DNA of 63,783 nucleotides from Bacteroidales bacterium (lineage in GTDB: Bacteria; Bacteroidota; Bacteroidia; Bacteroidales; JAGONC01), in contig JAQUQD010000007.1 of assembly GCA_028716265.1 (NCBI GenBank), positions 1 to 63,783 of the forward strand. Reading direction: 5' to 3'. Numbering within the stretch: the stretch's first letter is position 1; each line of letters starts with the position of its first letter. The position numbers were made by a program, and so were the translations under genes. The notes below the pieces were generated by a model. The model worked only from the letters and a program-made list of their open reading frames with translations. It had not been told where the DNA came from and searched no databases. This document shows, piece by piece, positions 8,948 through 18,432 of the stretch.

Positions 8948-10720
8948 ATGGAAATTACCCGTGTCTTTGACCTTTTGCCTTTCTACAAAGAGACCTTTGC
9001 TCCTAAAGAGGATGCGCTGGCCGGCAAGGAGGATGGAAAATGGGTCAGGTACAGCATTGATGAGTATATGGATACCTCGGATTGTATCAGTTATGGCTTG
9101 ATGGCCCTTGGTATCACCAGGGGTGACAGGATAGCCACGATCAGTAACAACCGGCCCGAATGGAATTTTATCGATATGGGCGCACTGCAGATCGGCGCCA
9201 TTCATGTTCCCATCTATCCGAACATCAGCGAGTCAGACTACAAGTACATCCTGACGCATTCAGAAGCAAAGTATGTTTTTATTTCCGGTCGGGACCTCCT
9301 CAGAAAGATCGAACATATACTGCCGGAAATATCTACCCTCAAGGGAATCTATACGTTTTCACCGACCCAGGGATTTCCCCATCTGAAAGAGCTGATCGAA
9401 ACGGGTAAGGGATCAGCAGTACCCGAAAAGCTGAAAAAGATCAAAGAAAGCATTCACCCTAATGATCCTGCCACGCTCATCTATACGTCGGGTACAACTG
9501 GCAATCCGAAAGGCGTGCTTCTTGCTCACCGGAATATGGTGAGCAACTTTCAGGGAGTCAAACATATTTTTCCGGTGGACGAAACGTGCAGATCCCTCAG
9601 TTTTCTGCCTCTCTGCCATGTTTACGAGAGGAACAACATTTACACCTACCATGTTCTGGGGGTATCCATCTATTATGCGGAAAATATGGCATCCATCGCT
9701 GACAACCTGCGCGAACTCAAGCCCGAGATTTTCTGTACGGTCCCCCGCCTGCTTGAAAAAGTGTATGACAAGATCATCGCAAAGGGATTGAAACTGAGGG
9801 GATTTAAGCGTGCTGTGTTTTTCTGGGCAGTGCATCTGGGGTTGCGGTATGAACTGGACAGTGCCAACGGCTGGTGGTATGAAACAAAATTGAAGCTGGC
9901 CAACAAGCTGGCCTTCAGTAAATGGCGGGAGGGACTGGGGGGAAAGGTGCGCGTCATCGTCTCGGGAGGCGCTGCCCTGCAACCCAGACTGGCAAGGATC
10001 TTCACTGCTGCAGGTATCCCCGTTCTGGAAGGCTACGGACTCACGGAAACCTCCCCTGTGATCGCTGTCAATAACCTCGAACCCCGGGGCAGGAAATTTG
10101 GAACGGTGGGCCCCCCGTTAAAGGAAGTGCAGGTGAAAATTGCTGGAGATAGAGAGATCCTGTGCAAGGGACCCAATGTGATGATCGGTTATTTCAACGA
10201 TCCCGAGCTTACAGCTCAGGTCATCGACCAGGATGGCTGGTTCCATACCGGCGATATTGGCATCATGAATGAAGGCAGGTTCCTGAAGATCACAGGCAGG
10301 AAGAAGGAAATCTTTAAAACCTCCATGGGCAAGTACATCAGCCCCCAGCCCATTGAGAACAAGTTCAAGGAATCGCCATTTATTGAGAGTATCATGGTCA
10401 TCGGAGAAAACCAAAAGTTCGCCGCTGCACTGATCGGACCTGATTTTGAACACCTCCGCTCCTGGTGCATGGTCAAAGGGATAGAGTATACCACCAACAA
10501 GGAAATGATCCTGTTACCCAGGATCAAGCGCCGCTTCCAGAAAGAAGTGAATAAATACAACCACTTCTTCGGCGCCACCGAGCAGATCAGGAAATTTGAA
10601 CTGCTGGACACGGAATGGGCGATCGAAACCGGAGAAATCACCGCCAACCTGAAGGTTAGACGTAAATATATCTGCGATAAATATAAAGACAAGATAAATG
10701 CTATTTTCGATAACGGTTAA
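8948..10720 (+). CDS. Long-chain acyl-CoA synthetase (AMP-forming), copy 1
   Basis: This 590-residue enzyme activates a long-chain fatty acid with ATP and then forms acyl-CoA. The ATP/AMP motif Tyr-Thr-Ser-Gly-Thr-Thr-Gly-Asn-Pro-Lys-Gly, the adenine-binding Gly-Tyr-Gly-Leu-Thr-Glu-Thr-Ser motif, and Asp-Gly-Trp-Phe-His-Thr-Gly-Asp are all intact, as is the C-terminal Gly-Lys-Tyr-Ile lysine region. It is of the FAA1/FadD15-like group common in Bacteroidota. A closely related copy follows 24 bases downstream, so the pair arose by tandem duplication and is probably co-transcribed. Confidence 0.92.
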   Translation: MEITRVFDLLPFYKETFAPKEDALAGKEDGKWVRYSIDEYMDTSDCISYGLMALGITRGDRIATISNNRPEWNFIDMGALQIGAIHVPIYPNISESDYKYILTHSEAKYVFISGRDLLRKIEHILPEISTLKGIYTFSPTQGFPHLKELIETGKGSAVPEKLKKIKESIHPNDPATLIYTSGTTGNPKGVLLAHRNMVSNFQGVKHIFPVDETCRSLSFLPLCHVYERNNIYTYHVLGVSIYYAENMASIADNLRELKPEIFCTVPRLLEKVYDKIIAKGLKLRGFKRAVFFWAVHLGLRYELDSANGWWYETKLKLANKLAFSKWREGLGGKVRVIVSGGAALQPRLARIFTAAGIPVLEGYGLTETSPVIAVNNLEPRGRKFGTVGPPLKEVQVKIAGDREILCKGPNVMIGYFNDPELTAQVIDQDGWFHTGDIGIMNEGRFLKITGRKKEIFKTSMGKYISPQPIENKFKESPFIESIMVIGENQKFAAALIGPDFEHLRSWCMVKGIEYTTNKEMILLPRIKRRFQKEVNKYNHFFGATEQIRKFELLDTEWAIETGEITANLKVRRKYICDKYKDKINAIFDNG

Positions 10721-10744
10721 TTTGACCAATCCAATACCTGACCT

Positions 10745-12508
10745 ATGGCAACCATTACACGCATTTTCGATATCCTGGAAGAACTCAAGACAGAACATCT
10801 ACACATCCAGGATGTCCTGGCCTATAAAAAGGATGGACAATGGATCCAATTCTCTGCCGGTGATTATGTTCAACATGTCAACCAGGTCAGTAAGTCCCTG
10901 ATCGCACTGGGAATCAAAAAAGGCGATAAGGTTGCAACCATCCTTGCCAACAGCCCGCAGTGGAATTTTTTGGATATGGGACTCATGCAGATCGGTGCGG
11001 TCCAGGTCCCGATCTATTCAACGATAAGCAACGAGAACTTCAAGCATATCTTCACCGAAGCGGATGCCCAGGCCGTTTTTATTTCCACACTGGAGATGTA
11101 TCACAAGATACAATCCGTGATCGGGGAGGTTAAATCCATCAAATCCGTCTTTGTCGTAGAAGAGTCAGAGGAAGTAACAAGCTGGGATGCATTTCTCAAG
11201 CTGGGCGATGCGATCCCGCAAAGCATGGTTGACCAGATTAAACCAACCATCGGGACCAATGACCTCGCTTCAATTATTTATACGTCGGGAACGACCGGAA
11301 TCCCGAAGGGAGTCATGCTTTCGCACGGGAATTTTATCAGCAACTTCCTGGCATTAAGCGATATCATCATCTATGATATGGTGCACCGTGTGATGAGCTT
11401 CCTACCCCTATGCCATGTCTACGAACGGGTGCTGAACTATATGTATCAGCATATGGGGATCTCTGTTTATTACGCGGAGAGCATTGAGAAACTTTCCGAT
11501 AACCTCCGCGAGGTTCACCCGGAAATGTTTTGTGCCGTTCCGCGCGTCATCGAGAAATCCTTCGATAAGATCATGGCGAAAGGAAGGGAGCTCAAGGGGA
11601 TCAAACGCCTGCTCTTCTTCTGGGCAGTCAACCTGGGTTATCAATATGAGCTGAACAAAGCCAACGGGCCGTGGTATGAATTCAAACGGAAAATAGCCGA
11701 TAAGCTCATTTACAGTAAATGGCGGAATGCACTCGGTGGAAAGTTGCGGATCATCGTTTCTGGAGGGGCCACCCTGCAGCCAAGGCTTGCCCGTGTGTTC
11801 TGGGCTGCCAGGATCAAGATCATGGAAGGTTATGGACTCACGGAAACATCTCCTGTCATCGCCGTGGCCAATTTCAGGCAGGATGGCGCATGCTTCGGAA
11901 CCGTCGGTAAGGTCTTGCCGGGCGTTACGATGACCCTTGCCGACGACGGAGAGATCCTGTGCAAGGGCCCCAATGTCATGCTGGGTTACTACAAGCATCC
12001 CCAGCTAACCAGCGAAGTGATCGACCAGGATGGATGGTTCCATACAGGCGACATTGGAATGATGGTGGATGACGTTTACCTGAAGATCACGGACCGGAAA
12101 AAAGAGATGTTCAAAACATCCGGAGGAAAATACATTGCGCCACAGGTCATAGAGGTACTGCTCAAGGCATCGCCCTTTATTGATGGTGTAATGGTGGTGG
12201 GGGAACACAAGAACTACGCAGCAGCGATCATCATCCCTGATTTCCAGCACCTTCGCTCATGGTGCAGGGTAAAGGAGCACCCCTATGCAAGTGACGCTGA
12301 AGCCATCAAGGATCAACGTATCGTCGACCGCATCTGGCGCGAGGTGGAACAGGTAAACGCAACCCTCGATAAAACTGAACAGATCAAAAAAGTCGCATTG
12401 CTCCACAAACCATGGACGGTTGAAAACGGAGACCTAAGCCAAACACTGAAGCTTCGGAGAAGATACCTGATGGAAAAACACCGGGATGTCGTGGAGGGAC
12501 TCTACTAA
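10745..12508 (+). CDS. Long-chain acyl-CoA synthetase (AMP-forming), copy 2
   Basis: This 587-residue paralogue of the preceding gene has the same motifs: Tyr-Thr-Ser-Gly-Thr-Thr-Gly-Ile-Pro-Lys-Gly, Gly-Tyr-Gly-Leu-Thr-Glu-Thr-Ser and Asp-Gly-Trp-Phe-His-Thr-Gly-Asp. The two copies align along their whole length without large gaps and differ mainly in the N-terminal and acyl-pocket regions, which suggests different substrate chain preference rather than simple redundancy. Its stop overlaps the stop of the convergent holA gene by 3 bases. Confidence 0.92.
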   Translation: MATITRIFDILEELKTEHLHIQDVLAYKKDGQWIQFSAGDYVQHVNQVSKSLIALGIKKGDKVATILANSPQWNFLDMGLMQIGAVQVPIYSTISNENFKHIFTEADAQAVFISTLEMYHKIQSVIGEVKSIKSVFVVEESEEVTSWDAFLKLGDAIPQSMVDQIKPTIGTNDLASIIYTSGTTGIPKGVMLSHGNFISNFLALSDIIIYDMVHRVMSFLPLCHVYERVLNYMYQHMGISVYYAESIEKLSDNLREVHPEMFCAVPRVIEKSFDKIMAKGRELKGIKRLLFFWAVNLGYQYELNKANGPWYEFKRKIADKLIYSKWRNALGGKLRIIVSGGATLQPRLARVFWAARIKIMEGYGLTETSPVIAVANFRQDGACFGTVGKVLPGVTMTLADDGEILCKGPNVMLGYYKHPQLTSEVIDQDGWFHTGDIGMMVDDVYLKITDRKKEMFKTSGGKYIAPQVIEVLLKASPFIDGVMVVGEHKNYAAAIIIPDFQHLRSWCRVKEHPYASDAEAIKDQRIVDRIWREVEQVNATLDKTEQIKKVALLHKPWTVENGDLSQTLKLRRRYLMEKHRDVVEGLY

Positions 12509-13503
12509 TGGAGTATTTTGAACACCATCTCCTTCATCAGCTCCCCGTCATTTGTCGAAATGTTGTCCACCCCTTTAGATTTCATATCATACTCCCTGAA
12601 GCAGGAGATGATCCTCGCGATCTGGCTGGGATTATAATTCTGTGAGGCGGTCAAATAATCCTGCAGGAAATAGGGATTGACCGACAAGGCGGAGGCGGCC
12701 GCACTCCGGGATTTATCCTTCAATTGATGATATATCATCACTTTGAGAAAGAATGGATAAAGTATGGACAATACCTTGGCCAATGGGTTTTCTTTGGGAT
12801 TACTGGCAAAATAGGCGATGATCTGGTTGGCCCTGAAGACTTCACGGTTACCCAGCGCCCTCTGCAACTCAAAGACATTGAAGTCTTTATGAATACCTAC
12901 ATGGCGGGTAACCAGCGTATCGTCGATGACCCCACCCCTGGGTATGTTGATGAGCAATTTTCCGACCTCATTCACGATACGCGTCAGATCAGTGCCCAGG
13001 AACTCGGTAAGCATCATGGCGGCCTTTGGCTGAATATCATACCCTTTTTCTTTTACATACCCCCGTATCCAGCCGGGAATCCGGTTCTCATAGATCTTTT
13101 GCGACTCGAAAACAATTCCTTTCTTTTCAATGGCTTTAGCGAACAGCTTTCGTTTGTCGAGCTTCCTGTATTTATAGCAAAGCACCAGCACAGTCGTTCC
13201 CACGGGATTTTCAAGATAGGGCTGTAGCTCTTCCAGGTTCTTCATTTCCTGGGCTTCTTTTACGATGACCGTCTGTCGCTCCGCCATAACAGGAAATTGT
13301 TTGGCAAAGTCCAGGACCATACCCGCATCGGCATCCTTTCCATAGATCACGTGGAGGTTGAAGTCCTTTTCATCATCGGGCACCACCTCTTGTTCAAAGT
13401 ACCGGCACAGCTCATCGATGAAATAAGGTTCCTCACCCGTCAGAAAATATACAGGGTAATACTTCTTGTTTTTCAGGGTGTCGAGTATTTGTTCAAAAGT
13501 CAT
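12505..13503 (-). CDS. holA: DNA polymerase III, delta subunit
   Basis: Delta opens the beta sliding clamp as part of the clamp-loader complex during replication. The 332-residue protein shows the HolA pattern: an N-terminal Pro-Val-Tyr-Phe-Leu-Thr-Gly-Glu-Glu-Pro-Tyr-Phe-Ile motif, the Phe-Pro-Val-Met-Ala-Glu-Arg clamp-binding stretch near residue 70, a Walker-like beta strand, and the helical C-terminal collar domain. It lies 29 bases downstream of amn on the same strand, so amn-holA is likely one operon. Confidence 0.93.
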   Translation of the reverse strand: MTFEQILDTLKNKKYYPVYFLTGEEPYFIDELCRYFEQEVVPDDEKDFNLHVIYGKDADAGMVLDFAKQFPVMAERQTVIVKEAQEMKNLEELQPYLENPVGTTVLVLCYKYRKLDKRKLFAKAIEKKGIVFESQKIYENRIPGWIRGYVKEKGYDIQPKAAMMLTEFLGTDLTRIVNEVGKLLINIPRGGVIDDTLVTRHVGIHKDFNVFELQRALGNREVFRANQIIAYFASNPKENPLAKVLSILYPFFLKVMIYHQLKDKSRSAAASALSVNPYFLQDYLTASQNYNPSQIARIISCFREYDMKSKGVDNISTNDGELMKEMVFKILH

Positions 13504-13532
13504 GAGACCTGTACAATGAATGGGCTGAGTTG

Positions 13533-14309
13533 TTAAAACCTCAGGTGTTTTACCGTAAGTCCTTCGTTGATCAGTTGCTTGAGCGATTCGATCCCGATTC
13601 GGACATGTTGTTCGACAAATTCGGAAGAGACTTTCTGGTCGCTCTCTTCCGTTTTGATTCCAGATGAGATCATGGGTTGATCGGAAACAAGCAGCAGGGC
13701 TCCTGTTGGAATCTTATTGACAAATCCGGCGATGAAGATGGTAGCCGTTTCCAGATCGATCCCCATGCAGCGAGTCCGTCGCAGGTATTTCTTGAATCGT
13801 TCGTCATACTCCCATACCCTCCGGTTGGTCGTATAGACCGTACCGGTCCAGTAATCCCGTTCAAAGTCGCGGATGGTCGTTGAGACGGCTTTCTGAAGGC
13901 TGAACGCCGGCAGCGCAGGTATTTCAGGAGGAAGGTAATCATTGGATGTTCCTTCTCCTCGGATGGCGGCGATGGGTAGGATGAGGTCGCCGACATTGTT
14001 TTTCTTTTTCAGACCGCCACATTTCCCCAAAAACAGGCATGCCAGGGGTGCTACGGCGCTCAGCAGGTCCATGATCGTTGCGGCGTTGGCACTTCCCATC
14101 CCAAACTTGATCATCGTGATCTGGTCCGACGTGGCACTGGGCATAGGCCGGTCGGCACCCCTGATTTCCGCTCCGGTGAGCTGGGCGAAAAGGTCCAGGT
14201 ACTGTCCGAAATTGACCAGCAGGATGTATTTTCCGAACTCCTGCGTATTCATTCCGGTATATCTTGGAAGCCAGTTGGTTACAATATCTTCTTTGGTTGT
14301 GAGCTTCAT
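13533..14309 (-). CDS. amn: AMP nucleosidase
   Basis: The enzyme hydrolyses AMP to adenine and ribose 5-phosphate and helps control the AMP level. The 258-residue form is the short type found in Bacteroidota, a nucleoside-phosphorylase fold containing a Gly-Met-Gly-Ser-Ala-Asn-Ala nucleotide loop, Gly-Lys-Cys-Gly-Gly, the Gly-Ile-Asp-Leu-Glu-Thr-Ala ribose-binding motif and Val-Ser-Asp-Gln-Pro. A much longer frame continues upstream, but it is antisense to the exporter gene; the start at 14309 gives the normal family length and lies 18 bases after a -7 box. Confidence 0.93.
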   Translation of the reverse strand: MKLTTKEDIVTNWLPRYTGMNTQEFGKYILLVNFGQYLDLFAQLTGAEIRGADRPMPSATSDQITMIKFGMGSANAATIMDLLSAVAPLACLFLGKCGGLKKKNNVGDLILPIAAIRGEGTSNDYLPPEIPALPAFSLQKAVSTTIRDFERDYWTGTVYTTNRRVWEYDERFKKYLRRTRCMGIDLETATIFIAGFVNKIPTGALLLVSDQPMISSGIKTEESDQKVSSEFVEQHVRIGIESLKQLINEGLTVKHLRF

Positions 14310-14326
14310 GAAATCCAATTTATTGA

Positions 14327-14334
14327 CAAAAGTA
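14327..14334 (-). promoter_or_regulatory. Candidate -7 promoter box for amn-holA
   Basis: On the minus strand the sequence TACTTTTG matches TAnnTTTG. It lies 18 bases upstream of the amn start and supports that start. Confidence 0.4.
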
Positions 14335-14408
14335 GGATTATTTCGGAAACAGCTTGACCTGAATTTCCGTAAAAGAAAAAATGTGCAACGGACAGCCAGC
14401 GAACAGTC

Positions 14409-16598
14409 ATGCGAAAATTTCCTTTTTATAGGCAGCTGGATGCGATGGATTGCGGACCGTCGTGCCTGCGGATGGTTGCCAGGTTCTATGGAAAGAGCTA
14501 TTCGCTTCAGACACTGAGGGACCGCAGCTATATCACACGGGAGGGCGTATCGCTGCTGGGGACAAGTGATGCCGCAGAATCCATCGGGTTCCGGACCATG
14601 GGGGTGCGACTTGGCTTCGATCAGCTGAAGGAGGAGGCTCCTCTGCCGGCAATCATCCACTGGCGGCAGAAGCATTTCATTGTCGTTTACAGGATCAGAA
14701 ACAACCGGGTCTTTTGTGCTGATCCTGCCATCGGATTGATCCAGTATACAGTCGAGGAGTTCCTCCAGGGATGGATCAGCACGGTCAAGGAGGGTGAAAA
14801 GCAGGGAATTGCCTTGCTTCTGGAACCTACCCCCGATTTTTACACCATGGATGACGAGCCACGCCCGAAAAACCAGCTCCGGTACCTGTTTGCGTACCTT
14901 AAACCCCATCGCAGATACCTCATTCAGCTTATCCTGGGCATCTTCATCGGAAGCCTTCTGCAGCTTATCTTCCCTTTTCTTACACAATCCATTGTCGATA
15001 TCGGTATCAACAACCAGGACCTGGGCTTCATTACACTGATCCTTATCGCACAACTGGTGCTGTTCATCAGCCAGACTGCAGTCGAGTTCATCCGGGGATG
15101 GATCATGCTCCATGTCAACACACGGGTCAACGTTGCCCTGATCTCCGATTTTCTGGCCAAGCTCATGAGGCTGCCCATCTCATTCTTCGACACCAAACTG
15201 ATGGGCGACCTGATGCAACGTATTGGCGACCAGCGCCGCATTGAGTCGTTCCTCACAGGTTCTTCGCTCAATATCCTCTTCTCCGCATTCACTTTTTTGA
15301 TCTTTGCCATCGTGCTTGCCATTTACAGCCTGAAGATCCTGGTTGTTTTTCTTGCGGGGAGCATCCTTTATGTCATCTGGATCTATCTGTTCCTGAAAAA
15401 GAGAAAAGAGCTGGATTATAAACGTTTCTCACAGCTTTCCGAGAACCAGAGCAATCTGATTCAACTGATCTCGGGGATGCAGGAGATCAAGCTGAACAAT
15501 TGTGAAAAGCAAAAACGATGGGATTGGGAACGAATACAGGCGCGGATCTTCAGGATCAACCTGAAAGGGCTCTCCCTTAACCAGTATCAGCAGGCCGGAG
15601 CAGTGTTTTTCAACCAGCTCAAGAACATCCTGATCACGTTCATGGCGGCCAAGGCGGTGGTGGATGGACAGATGACCCTCGGTATGATGGTTGCCGTGCA
15701 ATACATCATCGGGCAGCTGAATGCGCCGATCGAACAACTCGTCCTTTTTATGCGTTCAGCACAGGATGCCCAGATCAGCCTGGAACGACTTGGGGAGATC
15801 CATCAAAAGGAAGATGAGGAGCCGCCCGGCAGGGCCAGGGTCACCATCCTGCCGGCCAATCGCGCGATCACTTTCTCGAATGTCTCTTTTCAGTACGAAG
15901 GCCCGCACTCTCCGTTTGTCCTGAAAGACATCGATGTGACCATTCCGGAAAACAAGGTGACTGCCATCGTCGGGCCGAGCGGCAGCGGCAAAACAACCCT
16001 GGTCAAACTGTTGCTGGGATTTTATAAAACAACCGGGGGCGAGATCCATGTCGGGGACGTCAACCTGGATAATCTATCCGGCCGCCTTTGGCGGGAGACA
16101 TGCGGAGCGGTCATGCAGGATGGCTTCATATTCTCGGATAGCATTGCCATGAACATCGCCCTGGGATATGAGACCTTTGACCAGCATAAATTACTGCACG
16201 CCGTGCAAATGGCCAATATACAGGAATATATCGAGTCATTGCCCCTTTCCTACAATACGAAGATCGGTAACGAGGGCGTTGGGCTCAGCCAGGGACAGAA
16301 GCAGCGTATCCTGATCGCAAGAGCCATCTATAAAGATCCCCGGTTTCTTTTCTTTGACGAAGCGACCAACGCGCTCGATGCCAACAATGAACGGGTGATC
16401 ATGGAAAACCTTCAGAAGTTGTTCCACGGCAAAACCGTAATCATTGTGGCACATCGTCTGAGTACGGTGAAGAATGCCGACCAGATCATCGTACTGGAGA
16501 AAGGGAATATCACTGAAAAGGGAACGCATCAGGAACTTACGGAAAAAAAAGGATCCTATTACCAGCTGGTCAGGAACCAGCTGGAACTGGGTATGTAA
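14409..16598 (+). CDS. Peptidase-containing ABC transporter (C39 peptidase, ABC membrane and ATPase domains)
   Basis: This is a peptide exporter of the PCAT type, which cuts a leader peptide (usually after Gly-Gly) and exports the cargo. The 729 residues contain, in order, an N-terminal C39 peptidase with Gln9, Cys15, His89 and Asp105 forming a complete active site, a six-helix ABC membrane domain at about 160-440, and an ATPase with Walker A near 522 (Gly-Pro-Ser-Gly-Ser-Gly-Lys-Thr), signature Leu-Ser-Gln-Gly-Gln and Walker B with Phe-Asp-Glu-Ala. The HlyD adaptor follows 20 bases later. No small leader-peptide gene is visible nearby, so the cargo is unknown. Confidence 0.93.
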   Translation: MRKFPFYRQLDAMDCGPSCLRMVARFYGKSYSLQTLRDRSYITREGVSLLGTSDAAESIGFRTMGVRLGFDQLKEEAPLPAIIHWRQKHFIVVYRIRNNRVFCADPAIGLIQYTVEEFLQGWISTVKEGEKQGIALLLEPTPDFYTMDDEPRPKNQLRYLFAYLKPHRRYLIQLILGIFIGSLLQLIFPFLTQSIVDIGINNQDLGFITLILIAQLVLFISQTAVEFIRGWIMLHVNTRVNVALISDFLAKLMRLPISFFDTKLMGDLMQRIGDQRRIESFLTGSSLNILFSAFTFLIFAIVLAIYSLKILVVFLAGSILYVIWIYLFLKKRKELDYKRFSQLSENQSNLIQLISGMQEIKLNNCEKQKRWDWERIQARIFRINLKGLSLNQYQQAGAVFFNQLKNILITFMAAKAVVDGQMTLGMMVAVQYIIGQLNAPIEQLVLFMRSAQDAQISLERLGEIHQKEDEEPPGRARVTILPANRAITFSNVSFQYEGPHSPFVLKDIDVTIPENKVTAIVGPSGSGKTTLVKLLLGFYKTTGGEIHVGDVNLDNLSGRLWRETCGAVMQDGFIFSDSIAMNIALGYETFDQHKLLHAVQMANIQEYIESLPLSYNTKIGNEGVGLSQGQKQRILIARAIYKDPRFLFFDEATNALDANNERVIMENLQKLFHGKTVIIVAHRLSTVKNADQIIVLEKGNITEKGTHQELTEKKGSYYQLVRNQLELGM

Positions 16599-16618
16599 CT
16601 GCAATTTGACACTGAATC

Positions 16619-17962
16619 ATGCCGGATCAACCTGAAAAGCAAGATATCGAACGATACAGCAACGAGATCGAGGATGTTCTGGGACGCCCGCCTGCCGGCG
16701 TGATCCGCTGGGGCATCACCGTCATTTTCGTTATCCTGGCCCTCCTCGTGCTGGGAAGCATATTTTTCAGGTATCCGGAGATCATCCCGGCGGCCATCGA
16801 GGTGACTTCGGAGAATCCCCCGGCCTATGTCGAAGCCCGGGTTGGCGGAAAACTTGAAAAGCTGCCATTTGAAGATAAACACACCGTGGACAGCGGTACG
16901 GTAGTGGCCATCATCGAGAATCCGGCCAGCTATACGGATGTCTTTGCACTGAAGAAATCCCTGCATGACCTGTCACCGTCCATTTACAGATTCGAAACCG
17001 GGGTCCTCGATTCCGTAGGAGGACCGCAGAACCTGAGACTGGGTGAAATACAGCCTTTTTATGCTGATTTCCTGGTCGGCCTTGAAGATTACGTTCATTT
17101 CATAAAACTGAACTATTTCGCGAGAAAGATCAGCTCCTGCCGAGAGGAACTGCTGATCTACAATGAACTTGTACACCGGCTGTCGGAACAGGAGAAGATA
17201 CTTGAGAAGGACCGTGCACTTAAGCAAAAAGACCTGGATCGTTACCAGCAGCTTTTCGAGAACAAGGTCATTACGGAATCCGACCTGGAAAGGACCAAAA
17301 GCGAATACCTGCAAAAAGAGCTTTCCTATGAGGAATCCCGTGAGGAACTTACCAATGCCAGGATCCAGATTGCCCGGTTGGAGCAGGACATCCTGGATCT
17401 GGGGCTTCAGCATGTTCAGCAAGTGAAAAAAATGCAGGTGCGTATCAGTGAAACGTACGAGAACCTGCTGGCACAAATTGCGATCTGGGAGAAGCAGTAT
17501 GCATTGATAGCTCCGTTCGACGGAATGGTCACCTATACCCAGTACTGGACCGAAAATCAGAATGTCAGCCAGGGCGATAAGGTCATGGCGATCGTTCCCC
17601 AGAAAGAGAGCCAGATGATCGGAAAGCTGAAGCTTCGTCCACGTGGTGCCGGAAAAGTGAGGGTAGGGCAGGATGTGAACGTAAAGTTTCTGAATTACCC
17701 CTACATGGAGTTTGGTATCGTGAAAGGCAAAGTCAATAAGATCGCTCCCGTTCCCTCCGGGGATGAGTATTACCTGGTTGAAGTCACCTTCCCGCAAGGC
17801 CTGCAGACCAACTATGGCGTCCGACTCGAAGTCGTTCAGCAAATGACCGGGCAGGCAGAGATCATCACTGAGGAGATCCCCTTGCTGGTGCGGATCATCA
17901 TGCCCCTGCGTTCCATGATAAAAAACCGCTCCCTGTATACAACGCCCGCAACAATCCAGTGA
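16619..17962 (+). CDS. HlyD-family membrane fusion protein for the C39 exporter
   Basis: This periplasmic adaptor links an inner-membrane ABC exporter to an outer-membrane channel. The 447-residue protein has a short cytoplasmic N-terminus, one membrane segment at about 29-50, a split biotinyl-lipoyl-like domain (first half near residues 68-100, second half near 300 with Ala-Pro-Phe-Asp-Gly), a long coiled-coil hairpin at about 165-290 rich in Glu, Lys and Leu, and a C-terminal beta domain. It is co-directional and close to the exporter. No TolC-like channel gene lies in this cluster. Confidence 0.9.
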   Translation: MPDQPEKQDIERYSNEIEDVLGRPPAGVIRWGITVIFVILALLVLGSIFFRYPEIIPAAIEVTSENPPAYVEARVGGKLEKLPFEDKHTVDSGTVVAIIENPASYTDVFALKKSLHDLSPSIYRFETGVLDSVGGPQNLRLGEIQPFYADFLVGLEDYVHFIKLNYFARKISSCREELLIYNELVHRLSEQEKILEKDRALKQKDLDRYQQLFENKVITESDLERTKSEYLQKELSYEESREELTNARIQIARLEQDILDLGLQHVQQVKKMQVRISETYENLLAQIAIWEKQYALIAPFDGMVTYTQYWTENQNVSQGDKVMAIVPQKESQMIGKLKLRPRGAGKVRVGQDVNVKFLNYPYMEFGIVKGKVNKIAPVPSGDEYYLVEVTFPQGLQTNYGVRLEVVQQMTGQAEIITEEIPLLVRIIMPLRSMIKNRSLYTTPATIQ

Positions 17963-17965
17963 CCG

Positions 17966-18427
17966 ATGGAAGAACTGCCTGTCCTGAACTTTCCACCCTA
18001 TACGTTTCAGATCCATGAACAGGATGGCCGCCCGTTCATATTCGACAGGATACGGGGCAGGTATGTGCGCCTTACACCGGAGGAATGGGTCCGCCAGCAT
18101 ATGGTACATTACCTGATCCATCAGAAAAGTGTTCCCTCCACACTGATCGCTGTGGAAAGGTCCCTGCGTGTCTATAAAATGAGCAAACGGATCGACATAG
18201 CCGTCTACACTTCAGCAGGTGTTCCCGTTCTGCTGGTCGAATGCAAATCACCGGCCGTGGCCCTTGTAACACAAACCTTCGATCAACTGGTCAGGTACAA
18301 CCTGGCCCTCTCTGTGCGGTTTCTGGTGGTGACCAATGGATTGACCCATTATTGCTGCAGGATGGATGAGACAGGTCAGTCATGGCATTTCCTGGAAGAA
18401 ATACCCGATTACGGTCATATGCTATGA
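17966..18427 (+). CDS. Stand-alone HsdR_N-like PD-(D/E)xK protein
   Basis: This 153-residue protein matches the N-terminal nuclease-fold domain of type I restriction R subunits, without any helicase part. The expected active-site residues are visible: Glu64, Asp77 in Lys-Arg-Ile-Asp, Glu92-Cys-Lys94, and Gln107-x-x-x-Tyr111. Such single-domain proteins are common in Bacteroidota and are often found next to holA; from memory of that context, a housekeeping DNA-repair or replication role is more likely than restriction. Here the gene begins 4 bases after the HlyD gene and is separated from holA by the exporter pair. The function is unproven. Confidence 0.85.
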   Translation: MEELPVLNFPPYTFQIHEQDGRPFIFDRIRGRYVRLTPEEWVRQHMVHYLIHQKSVPSTLIAVERSLRVYKMSKRIDIAVYTSAGVPVLLVECKSPAVALVTQTFDQLVRYNLALSVRFLVVTNGLTHYCCRMDETGQSWHFLEEIPDYGHML

Positions 18428-18432
18428 CCGCC

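Noticed and set aside
14310..15113. Extension of the amn frame to 15113, giving a 526-residue protein
   Set aside because: The added part is antisense to the ABC exporter, has no relation to AMP nucleosidase, and lies upstream of a good -7 box.
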